64,000 nucleotides of DNA from Pristionchus mayeri (taxonomy: Eukaryota; Nematoda; Chromadorea; Rhabditida; Neodiplogasteridae): positions 29,343,215-29,407,214 of the forward strand of contig BTRK01000003.1 of NCBI GenBank assembly GCA_036245805.1. The letters are read 5' to 3'. Numbering within the stretch: position 1 is the first letter of the stretch; each line of letters begins with the position of its first letter. Made by a program: the position numbers and the translations under genes. Positions 1 through 10,900 of this stretch are shown here, piece after piece. The notes under the pieces were generated by a model. It searched no databases and had not been told where the DNA came from. It saw only the letters and a list, made by a program, of their open reading frames with translations.

Positions 1-1163
1 GTCCTCGGGGAGTACCTTAGAATGATTTGCGCAACGAAGACTCGTGTCAAGGTAAATGAAGGCGAATTTATTAATGAAGGCTTATTAATGAATTTATTAA
101 TGAATTTATTAATGAATTTATTAATATTAATTTATTATCGAATTTATTAATAATGAAGGCGAAGGCGATTATAATCTATTTTCATATCCGCTTATTGCCA
201 GTTCAATATTGGCGGAGAGAGTAGAGAATGATGCAATTGGATATGAACATAAAAAGATAAGATTGAATTAATTGCAGTGCGCTATCTTCTCCGATCTACC
301 CTCCAGTTGTGGAAAACTGCAAGACGCAATGAAAAAGAGCCGGGAAAGCAGTGTCGACAAGGAGAAAGAAAAAGAGAAGAAGAATGAAGAAAGAAGAAGG
401 AAACTGCTGAAAGAAGAGCTGGATAAGGCCTGCTAATTTTTATTTGAATATAAATTCATTTTTTATTTGAATATAAATTTTTTTTGTTAAATGTAATACT
501 CAAATTATCATATATTATAAATAAACACTTCGATTTTCAAAAATAAATATTTGCAGATTCCGTCCGATTCTCGTTTTCTGCTAACCCCTCTTCACATTAA
601 CAGTCGACACTGGGTACTAGCAGCCCTCGACCTACTCAATAACAAGGTCCTCTACGCGGATTCCTACGGGAATTCCCCCCAACCCACAGGAGAGACTCGA
701 GACGTTCTCATCTCTATCCGCGATTCAATTCAGGTTTCATTTTGACTGAATTTGCTTATATTATTATCAATTGTGAGGTGATCATTGGAAAGTATTTTTA
801 AAAGCAACGTTTTGGAAACGAGATAACCAAAAAATCAGTCCTTATTTTGTAAAATTTCAAACCAATACCATCACCAATAGAGGTCATAATTTATTGTCAA
901 CTCGATAACTATAGATACATTTCATGTATAATAGTAGCTAGCAACGAACGCTCTTCCAGGAGGTCAAGGGAGGCGAATGGGAGATCCGGAAGATCCCCTC
1001 CCCGCAGCAGCCTGCCTTCTCACAGGACTGCGGAGTTCATCTGATGATAAATGCCCTCTTTCTCTCTCATGCTCTCCCCCTCCACTATCCCCCTCAGCTG
1101 ATTCCCTACATGAGGAAGAGAGCTATTATCCAGTTGTTGAAGGGAGATCTGGCAGCTCATTAA
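1..1163 (+). CDS. Ulp1/SENP-like C48 cysteine protease, 3' part (5' end outside window)
   Basis: Predicted SUMO/ubiquitin-like deconjugating cysteine protease. Exons by phase: <1-51, 278-427, 557-733, 960-1163, giving 193 residues to the TAA at 1161-1163. The third exon holds the catalytic His in SRHWVLAALDL and the Asp in KVLYADSYG. The last holds a Gln before the Cys and the nucleophile in SQDCGVHLMINAL, so His-Asp-Gln-Cys are all present. The exon structure matches the two relatives at 49.8-52 and 59.9-63 kb exon for exon, but the sequence is much more diverged. Exon 278-427 is Lys/Glu-rich. Its donor appears to be GC (AAG then GCCTGC); without splicing there, frame ends at TAA 434-436. 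It converges on the DPP-like gene, whose stop is 800 bp away. The family is clear; activity is inferred. Confidence 0.75.
64..150. repeat. AT-rich tandem repeat in an intron of the Ulp1-like gene
   Basis: Imperfect tandem copies of the 12-mer AATTTATTAATG lie in the 52-277 intron, ending in a degenerate AT stretch. It looks like simple slippage sequence and no function is suggested. Confidence 0.8.
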
Positions 1164-1963
1164 GTTCCGATCACTATGTCCATTCTAGTTGTATATTGTC
1201 ACCTCAATCGTCAGATTGTTCTTTGAGCTCTTCCAAACCACGATTATTTTTGTAGAATTTATTTAACGTGTTTTCTAAAAATTCATCATTATTTTTTGCT
1301 GAATTTCTTTCTTCAAAAGTACGGTTAATCGTTGAGTTTTCATTTCGTCATTTTTTTCATTTTTCTTTTATTTTTCCCTGTTATCTAGTAGCACTCATCA
1401 TATTCATGACCTCCATATTTTGGTCGGGTTATATTTAGCTCGTTGATTTCGATTAATTGTGTGTTGTCATTGGCAAGACAGATATAATCTCACTCTATCG
1501 ACTCTCGTTTTTACTATTCAAATTGCAAGCTATTGAACGAAAGAACAGAATCACGAACAATTTTTCGAGAAGGGACTGATGAGAGTGAAATAGCTGACTG
1601 CGATTAGAAAAAACGAAACCCGAAAGCTTTTCGCATACTTATATTTGCCAAAGATCTCTGTTTTCGTGTTCATTTTCGTAACTGATAAAGTCTGAACTTC
1701 GATTTCTTGTCCACATTTTATGGGTAAAATAAGATTATTCTTGCCAATTACGTTCTCATTGTGGATTGGCTCCATCATGTTTCCATTCCAAAGATTGTTT
1801 GATTTTCGCTAACCTTCTCTTGATTCTCTGAGTAGATGCAGATCTCATACGATAAATTTTGCCTAGCTTTATCTCAGTCACTATGACAATGGAGATTCAA
1901 AGTCGCGATCCCGTAAATTGTACACGTATTGAGTGAATGAAAGGCGAATAAAACCAGTAAAAT
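1164..1963. other. Intergenic space between convergent genes
   Basis: This AT-rich stretch separates the plus-strand Ulp1-like gene from the minus-strand DPP-like gene. It must hold both 3' UTRs. I see no further exon, RNA gene or repeat. The minus-strand open stretch at 1551-1778 has no recognisable motif or splice partner. Confidence 0.6.
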
Positions 1964-4900
1964 TCAAGCATAACAAGTGGACAAAAACGACTCGAAGAGG
2001 TCGCCTAAGTGTTGATTAACATTGTGGTTGAGCGAATGGCCTTGGTTCGGGTAGACCTGAACAATAATTATGAAGTATAGTGATAAAGAAAGTTCTAATT
2101 AAGAATGGCCAAACGATAACGAAATGACGATATCGCTAGGAGAGGGAGGAGGGCAACGAATCGATACCCCGTAGCGATATCGCTAACTTCTCCAAGCCGC
2201 TCTCTACACGCTTCGCTCATTTGATATCATTATACATCTGCCTCAGGATGGCGAATCTCTAACATCAAATAGCCAACCCTAGTCCTCACCATGGTTTGGA
2301 AGGGAATGTTCGCATACTGGAGTGCTTCCATGAGGAAGGCGCTGTTCTGGAAGTGGACGTTGTCTGCAATTATCGATTTGTATAGAGAAGGGATTAGTGT
2401 AATTAAGGTAAATCCCCCTTCTCTTATCTCCATCTCCTATGTTCCTTCTGAGTACGATATATGACTTTAATTAGGTATAATGCTCAAATGTACGATTATT
2501 GTAGAGATTTTAACTATATACTTACCGTCTCGTAGTCCATGAACTAGCATCAGCTTAGTGTGGCGAAACTTGTGGAGATCTCTAGTGAGATCCGTGAAGG
2601 ACTCACGAGGAGCATCGCCCATGAACCTGCAATAATGCGATGCAGTGACAATGTAGTTATGCATCCGCAGTGCGTCATTGTTTCAAAAATCAATGAAAGA
2701 TATTGATGTGGACTTAGTTTCCTATTTATCGCACACTTTCAGAGTCATAAGAGGCGAATCGCGAGAGAATCGACCATTTGAAGGGGGTCAGCGGCGGTAG
2801 GATTCAAGTTTGCTCGATTCCGCTATGATTTTGGTTATAAGAGGCGAATCGCGAGAGAATCGACCATTTGAGGGGGGTGGGCGGCGGTAGGAAAAAAATG
2901 TGACCTATCTAACAACAAATTCAAGTATAAGTATTTCAAATGATGCTCTTTCAAACTGCGTCGTCAGAATTTTGATATCGGTCGTCATCTTCGAGATTCA
3001 GAAGGCCAAACTTGGTACTATAACTTTTCGACATTCAAATCGGGACCACTTAAATGATCATAACTTCGTTTATAATGAAGATAGAAGGTCGTTCTTTGTT
3101 TAGAATGAAAGCTACCATCATGCTCTACAATATTATCTAGACGGCATCATTCCTGGTCTTCTTCATGGTGAAGGGCTGTCAGGCGGACCAAAAATGACGT
3201 ATCTTTTGAAATCGGAAAAACTATCTGGGTTTTCATGTTTAAGTTTAAGTTCATACATGGAACTAACTTCTCGCCAAAAATTAGGGAAATCGGGGTATAG
3301 ACAAAAAAAAAGGGCTCACTTGTGTTCGGAGACCCCAAAATGAGTTTTAAAAAAAAGTACTTCCGTATCTTCAATTGACATGATTTGGGCTCAAAATCAT
3401 TCAAAATCATCCAAAACAACATTCTAAGTATCTACCCCCATGTTATAGCTCTTCCATTGGTCATAAATGGCCACCTGACCGAAAATTTGAAATTCCATAT
3501 TTTGACCAATTTTAACATGCGGGATGGGCCCAAATGCACTAAATGGGTTTCAAATAATGTAAATACATCCCTCGAAACAGCTCATAGAATAAGGGCTACT
3601 GAAAAGAGGAAATTTCACCTGAAGAATCCAAGGAAACACGCAAAACTATGACCGCGGTTAAAATAGGCATAGATACTAGGCTAATGGATAGAAATGTAGA
3701 TCACGATTAGCTGAACATTTCGTCTGAAAAAAGTGAGTCTCTATCTTATCGTTGAAGCATGCTACAGAGCCTGGAAGATGGCCATAAATAGGCTAGAATC
3801 TCCCGAGAGCGCGTGCTCTAACCGTCTGGCGCTCTCGCAGCCTGACCTCCCTCTCCCTCCCCTCTATTTAGCGCTCCCCTGGGCCCGTTTTCCGTCGTTT
3901 CTGGCCATCTTCCAGGCTCTGTAGCATGCTTCAACGATAAGATAGAGACTCACTTTCTTCAGACGAAATGTTCAGCTCATCGTGATCTACATTTCTATCC
4001 ATTAGCCTAGTCTCTATGCCCATTTTAACCGCGGTCATAGTTTTGCGTGTTTAATTGGATTCTTCAGGTGAAATTTCCTCTTTTCAGTAGCCCTTATTCT
4101 TTGAGCTATTTCGAGGGACGTATTTACATTATTTGAAACCCATTTAGTGCATTTGGGGTCATCCCGCATGTTGAAATTGGTCAAAATTCGGAATTTCAAA
4201 TTTTCGGTCAGGTGGCCATTTATGACCAATGGAAGAGCTATAACATGGGGGGTAGATACTTAGAATGTTGTTTTGGATGTTTTTGAATGATTTTGAGCCC
4301 AAATCATGTCAATTGAAGATACGGAAGTACTTTTTTCCAGAACTCATTTTGGGGTCTCCGAACACAAGTGAGCCCTTTTTTTTGTCTATACCCCGATTTC
4401 CCTAATTTTTGGCGAGAAGTTAGTTCCATGTATGAACTTAAACTTAAAGAAGGAGTAACACGAAAAAATAATTTCGCATGTGGTTCTGTAGATGTTGTAG
4501 AGAACAGAAACCCGATCAGAAATCACTTTATCCGAGGTGTCACAGATTACCCCATCTTGAGATATAGAGAGGAGAAGTTTGGGCCTTAGCGCAGGCGAAA
4601 TCAGGGGTACTGTATCTCGAGCCATCGATTGGTAGTATCAGAAAAAGCAGCAACAATATTTGTATGGAGCTAGACTCGAACCCCGTCGTTTGTATTGACA
4701 GCTCCGGCGTTACCCACTGAGCTATACCCTCGATTGGCCAGGGTCGAGGGGGGACTATCAATCAACCGGGAAAAGTCTTGCAAGAAAAACATGCGTGCTG
4801 AGTGCATTATGCCTTTCTTGCTTCTCTGGTAATGCTCTACTAATACTAAAACTAATACTACATATAGTGGAATAGTAGAGAACCCCTTCCCCCTTCTGGA

Positions 4901-7900
4901 TTACTGTTAAAACTATTGTATCTCGTGCTCCTCCATTCCAAAAAAGTGTTGACTTTTTTTGCTTTATCACTGGCTATAACATTCATAAAAGAACAACTTG
5001 AGTATTCAACAAATAAAAGACAACAAAAAGGTTAAACAACAACAAGTAAGGATGTTCGATCAAGTGTGCGTGTGGTCGTACTTCTTCTTCACCAATTCCA
5101 TGTTTTCATTAGCTCTTCTTCCGACACGAGCTGAATTTGTAGCTTAACTTCGGGAGACAATTCCAAATGAGATACCTGCTGGAAAACCGCGGTTATGCGG
5201 AGAATCTTGAAGCGATTCTCGATACACAGCATCATCCTACGGCCTTGAATACCCTGAAAGAGGATAGTTGTGAAAGCAGGGTCAAGCTGCCAAAGGAATT
5301 CACTTTCATCGATAAGCAATACGGATAAATATATGCAACTTGGAGCTCGCACAGTGTTGTGTCTGACCGGATTGCGAAATCGGTTGGGAGAAGGAAAGAG
5401 AGTGCACGTAAGAAACCTTCTCCACCAGAGATTACAAAACCTACTCCGCTTGCACTGCAGCCCCCCGCCAAAATAGAGGTCGTAATCGGGCTAGTTATAC
5501 ATAAATAAGCGGATAAATAAAATTAGCTCACTCTGTACAGTCCTCAATCCCAGATGGTGTCCTTCATGCTGGGAATGGCGCAGTCCCACACGAAGAGATT
5601 GAGCGGCCCATCACTGTTCTTCGCAGATTCCTGGAACCGGGGGTGATTTACGCCACGAACCGACAAACTAGTGTATAAATTATATAAATTATTTCGGTAT
5701 CAACATCATAATTCGCATTGATAATCATTCTACCCTACTTTCTTGATCATATGACCGTGTTTAAACAAGAACCAAGCATGGGAAATGATATATAGTCGAC
5801 TAGTGAGGTTACCATAGTTAAAAATCCAAATCAAATTAACAATCGGTACCTTATCGGCAGCACCGTCGCTGGAATCCCGTCCTATTGACGCCTGAGGGCT
5901 GGAATCTGAATGGGCTCATAAAATAATACGTCAATTTATCACAAACAATGGAGGAACATCAATGGAAACAGTAAAGAAACGCCACGAAAGAGAAGAGAGG
6001 ACAAATCGTGAGCATCGAGGAAGGAATACGCGCTGCTAAGTGGAAATATACGCCTCTTGATCGAATGTATTACTCAAAGTCAATTCTAAAGCAATAATAC
6101 AAGTGCATTGAAGCGAAATATCACGCAACAGTGAAGATTACAAGGATAAAAACACGTGACACGGTTTGCGGATGAACACTGCGAATTCGAAGAATGCGAT
6201 CCGTATATTTCAAGGGTTTGTACTCGTCAAAAATGAGTTACTACGATTCAGACGGTTGCCAAGAAATATTTGAAATAGAAATGACCATGAATAATAAGAA
6301 CAATCGACGAGGACAATAAATTAACGGGGAAAAAACGAAAAATCGCGAAACCGCGAGTTCGCGATTCAACTGGGCGTCTTGAACTTTTACCCGGTTCCCG
6401 GAATTACAGTATTTAGTTGTGAGAGCCATATCTTCGTTGCAGGAATTAGTGTCACTTATTCTTGTTACACCTTCTTTAAACATGAAAACCCATATAGTTT
6501 TTCCGATTTCAAAAGATACGTCATTTTTGGTCCGCCTGACCGCCCTTCACCATGAAGAAGACCACGAATGATGCCGTCTAGATAATGTTGTAGAGCATGA
6601 TGGTAGCTTTCATTCTAAACAAAGAACGACCTTCTATCTTCATTATAAACGAAGTTATGATCATTTAAGTGGTCCCGATTTGAATGTCGAAAAGTTATAG
6701 TACCAAGTTTGGCCTTCTGAATCTCGAAGATGACGACCGATATCAAAATTCTGACGACGCAGTTTGAAAGAGCATCATTTGAAATACTTATACTTGAATT
6801 TGTTGTTAGATAGGTCGCATTTTTTTCCTACCGCCGCGGCGTGGTCGATTCTCTCGCGATTCTTTTCATAAGTACTTCAAATGATGCTCTTTCAAACTGC
6901 GTCGTCAGAATTTTGATAACTGTCGTCATCGTCGGGATTCAGAAGTCCAAACTTGGCACTATCACTTTTCGACAGTCAAATTGCGCCCACTTAAATGATA
7001 ATATTTCCATTTAAAATAAAGATAGAAAGAAGGCCGTTCTTTGTTTCAAATGAAAGCTACCATCATGCTCTACAATCTGATCTAGACGATATCATTCCTG
7101 GTCTTCATCATGGTGCAGGGCGGTCGGGCGGACCAAAAGTGGCGTAACTTTGGAAATCAGAAAAATATCATGGGATAAAAAAAAAACAAACTATGACCGC
7201 GGTTAAAATAGGCATAAATACTAGGCTAATGGATAGAAATGTAGATCACGATTAGCTGAACATTTCGTCTGAAAAAAGTGAGTCTCTATCTTATCGTTGA
7301 AGCATGCTACAGAGCCTGGAAGATGGCCATAAATAGGCTAGAATCCCCCGAGAGCGCGTGCTCTAACTGTCTGGCGCTCTCGCCCTCTGACCTCCCTCTC
7401 CCTCCCCTCTATTTAGCGCTCCCCCGCGGACGTCTCTCGTCGGTTTTGGCCAACTTCCAGGCTCTGTAGCACGCTTCAACGAAAAGATAAAGACACATTT
7501 TCTTCAGATGAAATGTTTAGCTCATCGTGTTCTACATTTCTATCCATGAGCCGAGTCTCTAAGTCTATTTTGACCAGCGGCACAGTTTTCCGTCTTTCCA
7601 AGGATTCTTCAGGCGAAATATCCTCTTTTCAGGAGCCCTTTTTCTTCGAACTGTTTCGAAGAATGTATTTGCATTATATAGAACCCATTTTATGCGTTTG
7701 GGTCCATAGCGCGTGCTGAAATTGGTCAAAATACCGATTTTCAAATTTTCGGTCAGGTGACCATTTATGACCAATGGAAGTATTATAATATGGGGGGAAG
7801 ACACTTATAATGTTGTTTTGGAAGTTTTTGAACGATTTTGAGCCCAAATGAGGGCAATTGAAGTTACGGAAGTACTCTTGTCCTGAACACATTTTGGGGT

Positions 7901-10900
7901 CGCCGTACAAAAGTGAGCGCCTTTTTTTTGTTCCAACTCCGATTTGCCTTATTTTTGGCGAGAAGTGAGGCACATGTATGCTCTACAACTTAAGCATGAT
8001 AACCCTTGATATTTTTCTGATTTCCAAAGTTACGCCACTTTTGGTCCGCCCGACCGCCCTGCACCATGATGAAGACCAGAAATGATATCGTCTAGATCAG
8101 ATTGTAGAGCATGATGGTAGCTTTCATTTGAAACAAAGAACGGCCTTCTATCTTTATTTTAAATGGAGATATGATCATTTAAGTGAGCGCAATTTGACTG
8201 TCGAAAAGTGATAGTGCCAAGTTTGGCCTTCTGAATCCCGACGATGACGACAGTTATCATTTGAAGTACTTATAACCAAAATTATAGGGGAATCGAGCAA
8301 ACTGGAATCCTACCGCCGCGGCGTGGTCGATTCTCTCGCGATTCCTCTCATAAAATGTGAAGATACCTCTCAGTATAGGCTGCATCATAGTAGATGAAAT
8401 TGGCGACTGGAGCAACTGCTAGCGCGCATTTGAAGAATCCGGGAGGTGCTAACTAAATGATTACTCTTTCGAAGGTTTTTTTTTCGGTAACATCATATCG
8501 CATGTTTCATGAAAATTTTTTAAGAGAGTGACTAGTACCCGCTTTTGAAACACCGATCTCGTACCTCAACCAGTCGGATGCTCAACGTGCCTCCATACGA
8601 CCACCCGTAGACTGCCGATCGATTCCTGTCCAGTCTCGGATACTTCGCCAGCACCATTCTAAACCAGGTAAATGAATATTGAAATGTATGAAAAGTCATA
8701 CTTCAGAGCCTCGAGCGTATCCTCCACCTCCACGGTGACTAATCTCCCGTAGACTGCCGATCGATACTTCCATCCCCGCCCTCCACTCCCTCTGACGTCG
8801 ATGCTGACAAGCGCGTGCTTGTAACCTAAATATTTTGTTTTTATCTATTTAATTATTAAATTAAATTAATTTGGATATTACCGATTGGGCGGGGGAATGC
8901 CTCAAACTTGTCCGTTGCCTGGTTCATGTCGGGCCCGCCGTAGCTGGAATGGGATACATTTTACATGTGCAGGGAGTACAATAACAGCTTTCTTAGGAAA
9001 TAATGCAATGCCGTAAGGATGTTTCGAAAATTTGGATAATAAATCAAACTAACACGACAAGAGTGAAGGGTACCAAGTGCAGTCGCATGTCACCCTCGTA
9101 GATGCGGACGATCGCTTCTGAATCCATGGTAGGTCAGAGGAGTTCGATAGATCGATTAATGGGGTATTAGACCTACCGTATTCCTTCCCTACTGGTCGCC
9201 TATCAATTGATGGCTTTGCATACCGTATCCATTCGAGAGAATGAATTTTTCGGTCTTCCACTGCGGCAGATTCACAATCTTCGTTGTCGGCTCTGTGATT
9301 ATCCCTGAAAGTCAAAGGGATGACTGACATTTGTTGATCTTTGATCTCACTCATTTCCGTTGGGTGAAGTGTAGAGTTCAGTGAGATCATCGCCTGGTAG
9401 AACTGACCCGGACCTGTAGTCAGTAATGTATTTTTCTGAGTAATAAATCCGCTTAATTTAGTTAACGACTTTCTTTACACTGTCCAGACTAGAAAGATGA
9501 GCAGATTGAGAAGGAAATATTACTGATACTTTTGGTCCATATTCCGCTTGAGAAATTTTGATGTCGGCTCACCATTACACGAGAAGTCAATGTGAAATTG
9601 ATCTCCGGGTGAAACAGTTGATTTGGCTTGGAAAGTGCAGTTTTGCAGGGCGCAAGTGAGACATTGATCCGCCTTGAGGGAACTTCCACTCTGGAAACCT
9701 TTCCTATATTGTAGAATTACCAGATTACATGTCCAAAGCTTTATCTTGTCTCTACTCGATAATAAACTCTTATTGACCGGCAAATTGCTCTGAAATTAGA
9801 CTAGATCAACTCTCACCCCAGTAGGAGCTGCATAGACATGCACGTTCCATGGCACGGGAGCTTGCGCCTCGAAGACTCTGATTATTTCTCTCGTTAGTTA
9901 TTTTTATGCAAAGATGTACGATTTAAGAGCATCTCGATAACGTAAGTTTCAACTATGTAAGAGTAGGAAGTTCGGCTAATCATTCAAATAAATTCCATAT
10001 TTCAAACTGTGTCCTTCCCTCTAAACTCACATCACATCCTCCTTCGGCCGATGGCTGAGTATCCGTCTAATATCGTACTCCCCAGATGGAATAAACGAGA
10101 TGGAGTCGAAGAGGAATTTGTCCTAAATGCCCTCGTTTACTTCTCCATTCTCATTTCCGGCTCTAGATCGGATGATAACGGTGACATCATGCTTTCTTTG
10201 TCAAGGGCGCATGACGTCATAGTTCTCATCCGACCTAGTGCCCCATTTCCTTACCGATATGTCGATCTTCGCAACATGCTGCCACGCATTGCCTCGCTTA
10301 GTCTTCGGGAGGAGGAAGAAGATCGACGAATTAGAGTGGGTGACACTGATAGGTTAGAAAGATCAAAGATCAGAGAGCGGATAAGAAGTACTCACCTCGC
10401 GTAATCCTCAGGCGACGCCCACTGTGCTTGCTCGTATTTGTGCTCGTAGATCTAAAAAAATATGAAAGAATAATTCTGCATTTTTCTTCTCTCAGTAAAT
10501 GAATGCGAATGTGTCAATTTCAAATCAGTCTCAACTGCTTTAGTCTAAAGATAAAAGATTGAGGCCAAGACTAAAAGTAAGCGAGATCACGAACCAGTGA
10601 GCAAGTGGCCTTCTCGTAGGAGCAGAGTGTCAATGCAGTCTCATTCTGCCATCGATTGGCCCACGTGGCAAGGAGGAGTTCCCTCCCGTGAAGGACCACC
10701 CACGAGACACCGAAGAGGTAGTGGAAGGAGCTGAAAACTGTGGTGTGAAGTTTTTGTTAATCCGATGTTTAATTGCCACGTTCGAAGCTGTACTTTGGAC
10801 TAATAAAGGCTGGGGAGACTGATATATTCGCTACATTTCGTTGAAGAATATTTTTTAAGAAAGTGAGCGCGACCCGTAATTCGAATTTTCTCAATAAAAT

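Larger units (their letters stand above)
4448..6475. mobile_element. 2.0-kb TTAA-flanked element inserted in the right arm of X1
   Basis: Flanked by TTAA at 4444-4447 and 6476-6479. The unbroken arm of X1 shows a single TTAA at this place (read as ACTTAAACATG), so this is a genuine target-site duplication. The ends are inverted: AGAAGGAGTAACACG on the left and AGAAGGTGTAACAAG on the right (reverse complement). TTAA duplication is typical of piggyBac-type transposases, but these termini differ from classical piggyBac ends and no transposase is seen, so class assignment is inference. Cargo: a tRNA-like segment and degraded UBC9 exons. Confidence 0.78.
2842..6867. mobile_element. Inner foldback element X1, inserted in X2
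   Basis: X1 has the same termini as X2 and is flanked by ATAAG at 2837-2841 and 6868-6872 (5-bp target duplication). Without its own insertion it would be about 2.0 kb: a left arm from about 2921 to 3783, a loop of about 118 nt (3784-3901), and a right arm 3902-4443 continued at 6480-6798. The arms are very similar over hundreds of bases, so they could form a long hairpin in RNA or single-stranded DNA. ORFs within it (3385-3651 +, 4035-4229 -) are the same arm read from both sides and are not genes. Confidence 0.82.
2752..8349. mobile_element. Outer foldback (palindromic) element X2, interrupted by X1
   Basis: Both ends carry AATCGCGAGAGAATCGACC in opposite orientation. Left-end sequence 2752-2841 runs to ATAAG, and the element resumes at 6868 with the same ATAAG, as the intact right arm (around 8272) shows. 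The two arms are inverted copies (6870-7170 against 7995-8275) around a centre near 7400. The left arm lacks about 400 bp found in the right arm (7560-7990). Flanks read TCATAA on both sides, a possible target duplication. No transposase-like ORF is visible, so it is a non-autonomous element. Its right end lies 17 bp from the 5' splice site of DPP exon 25. Confidence 0.8.

Noticed and set aside
2230..2289. DPP C-terminus read straight through exon 27 (ending EADV)
   Set aside because: It lacks the catalytic His. A donor at 2289 joined to an acceptor at 2057 gives the family-typical YPNQGHS exon.
3385..4229. Pair of similar ORFs on opposite strands
   Set aside because: They are the two arms of the X1 palindrome read from each side.
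4666..4731. Functional tRNA gene
   Set aside because: A and B boxes are good, but acceptor and anticodon stems do not pair properly.
10119..10254. In-frame TAG in the DPP-like gene as a sign of a pseudogene
   Set aside because: The TAG is the acceptor end of a normal 132-bp intron (GTAAGG...CATTTAG).
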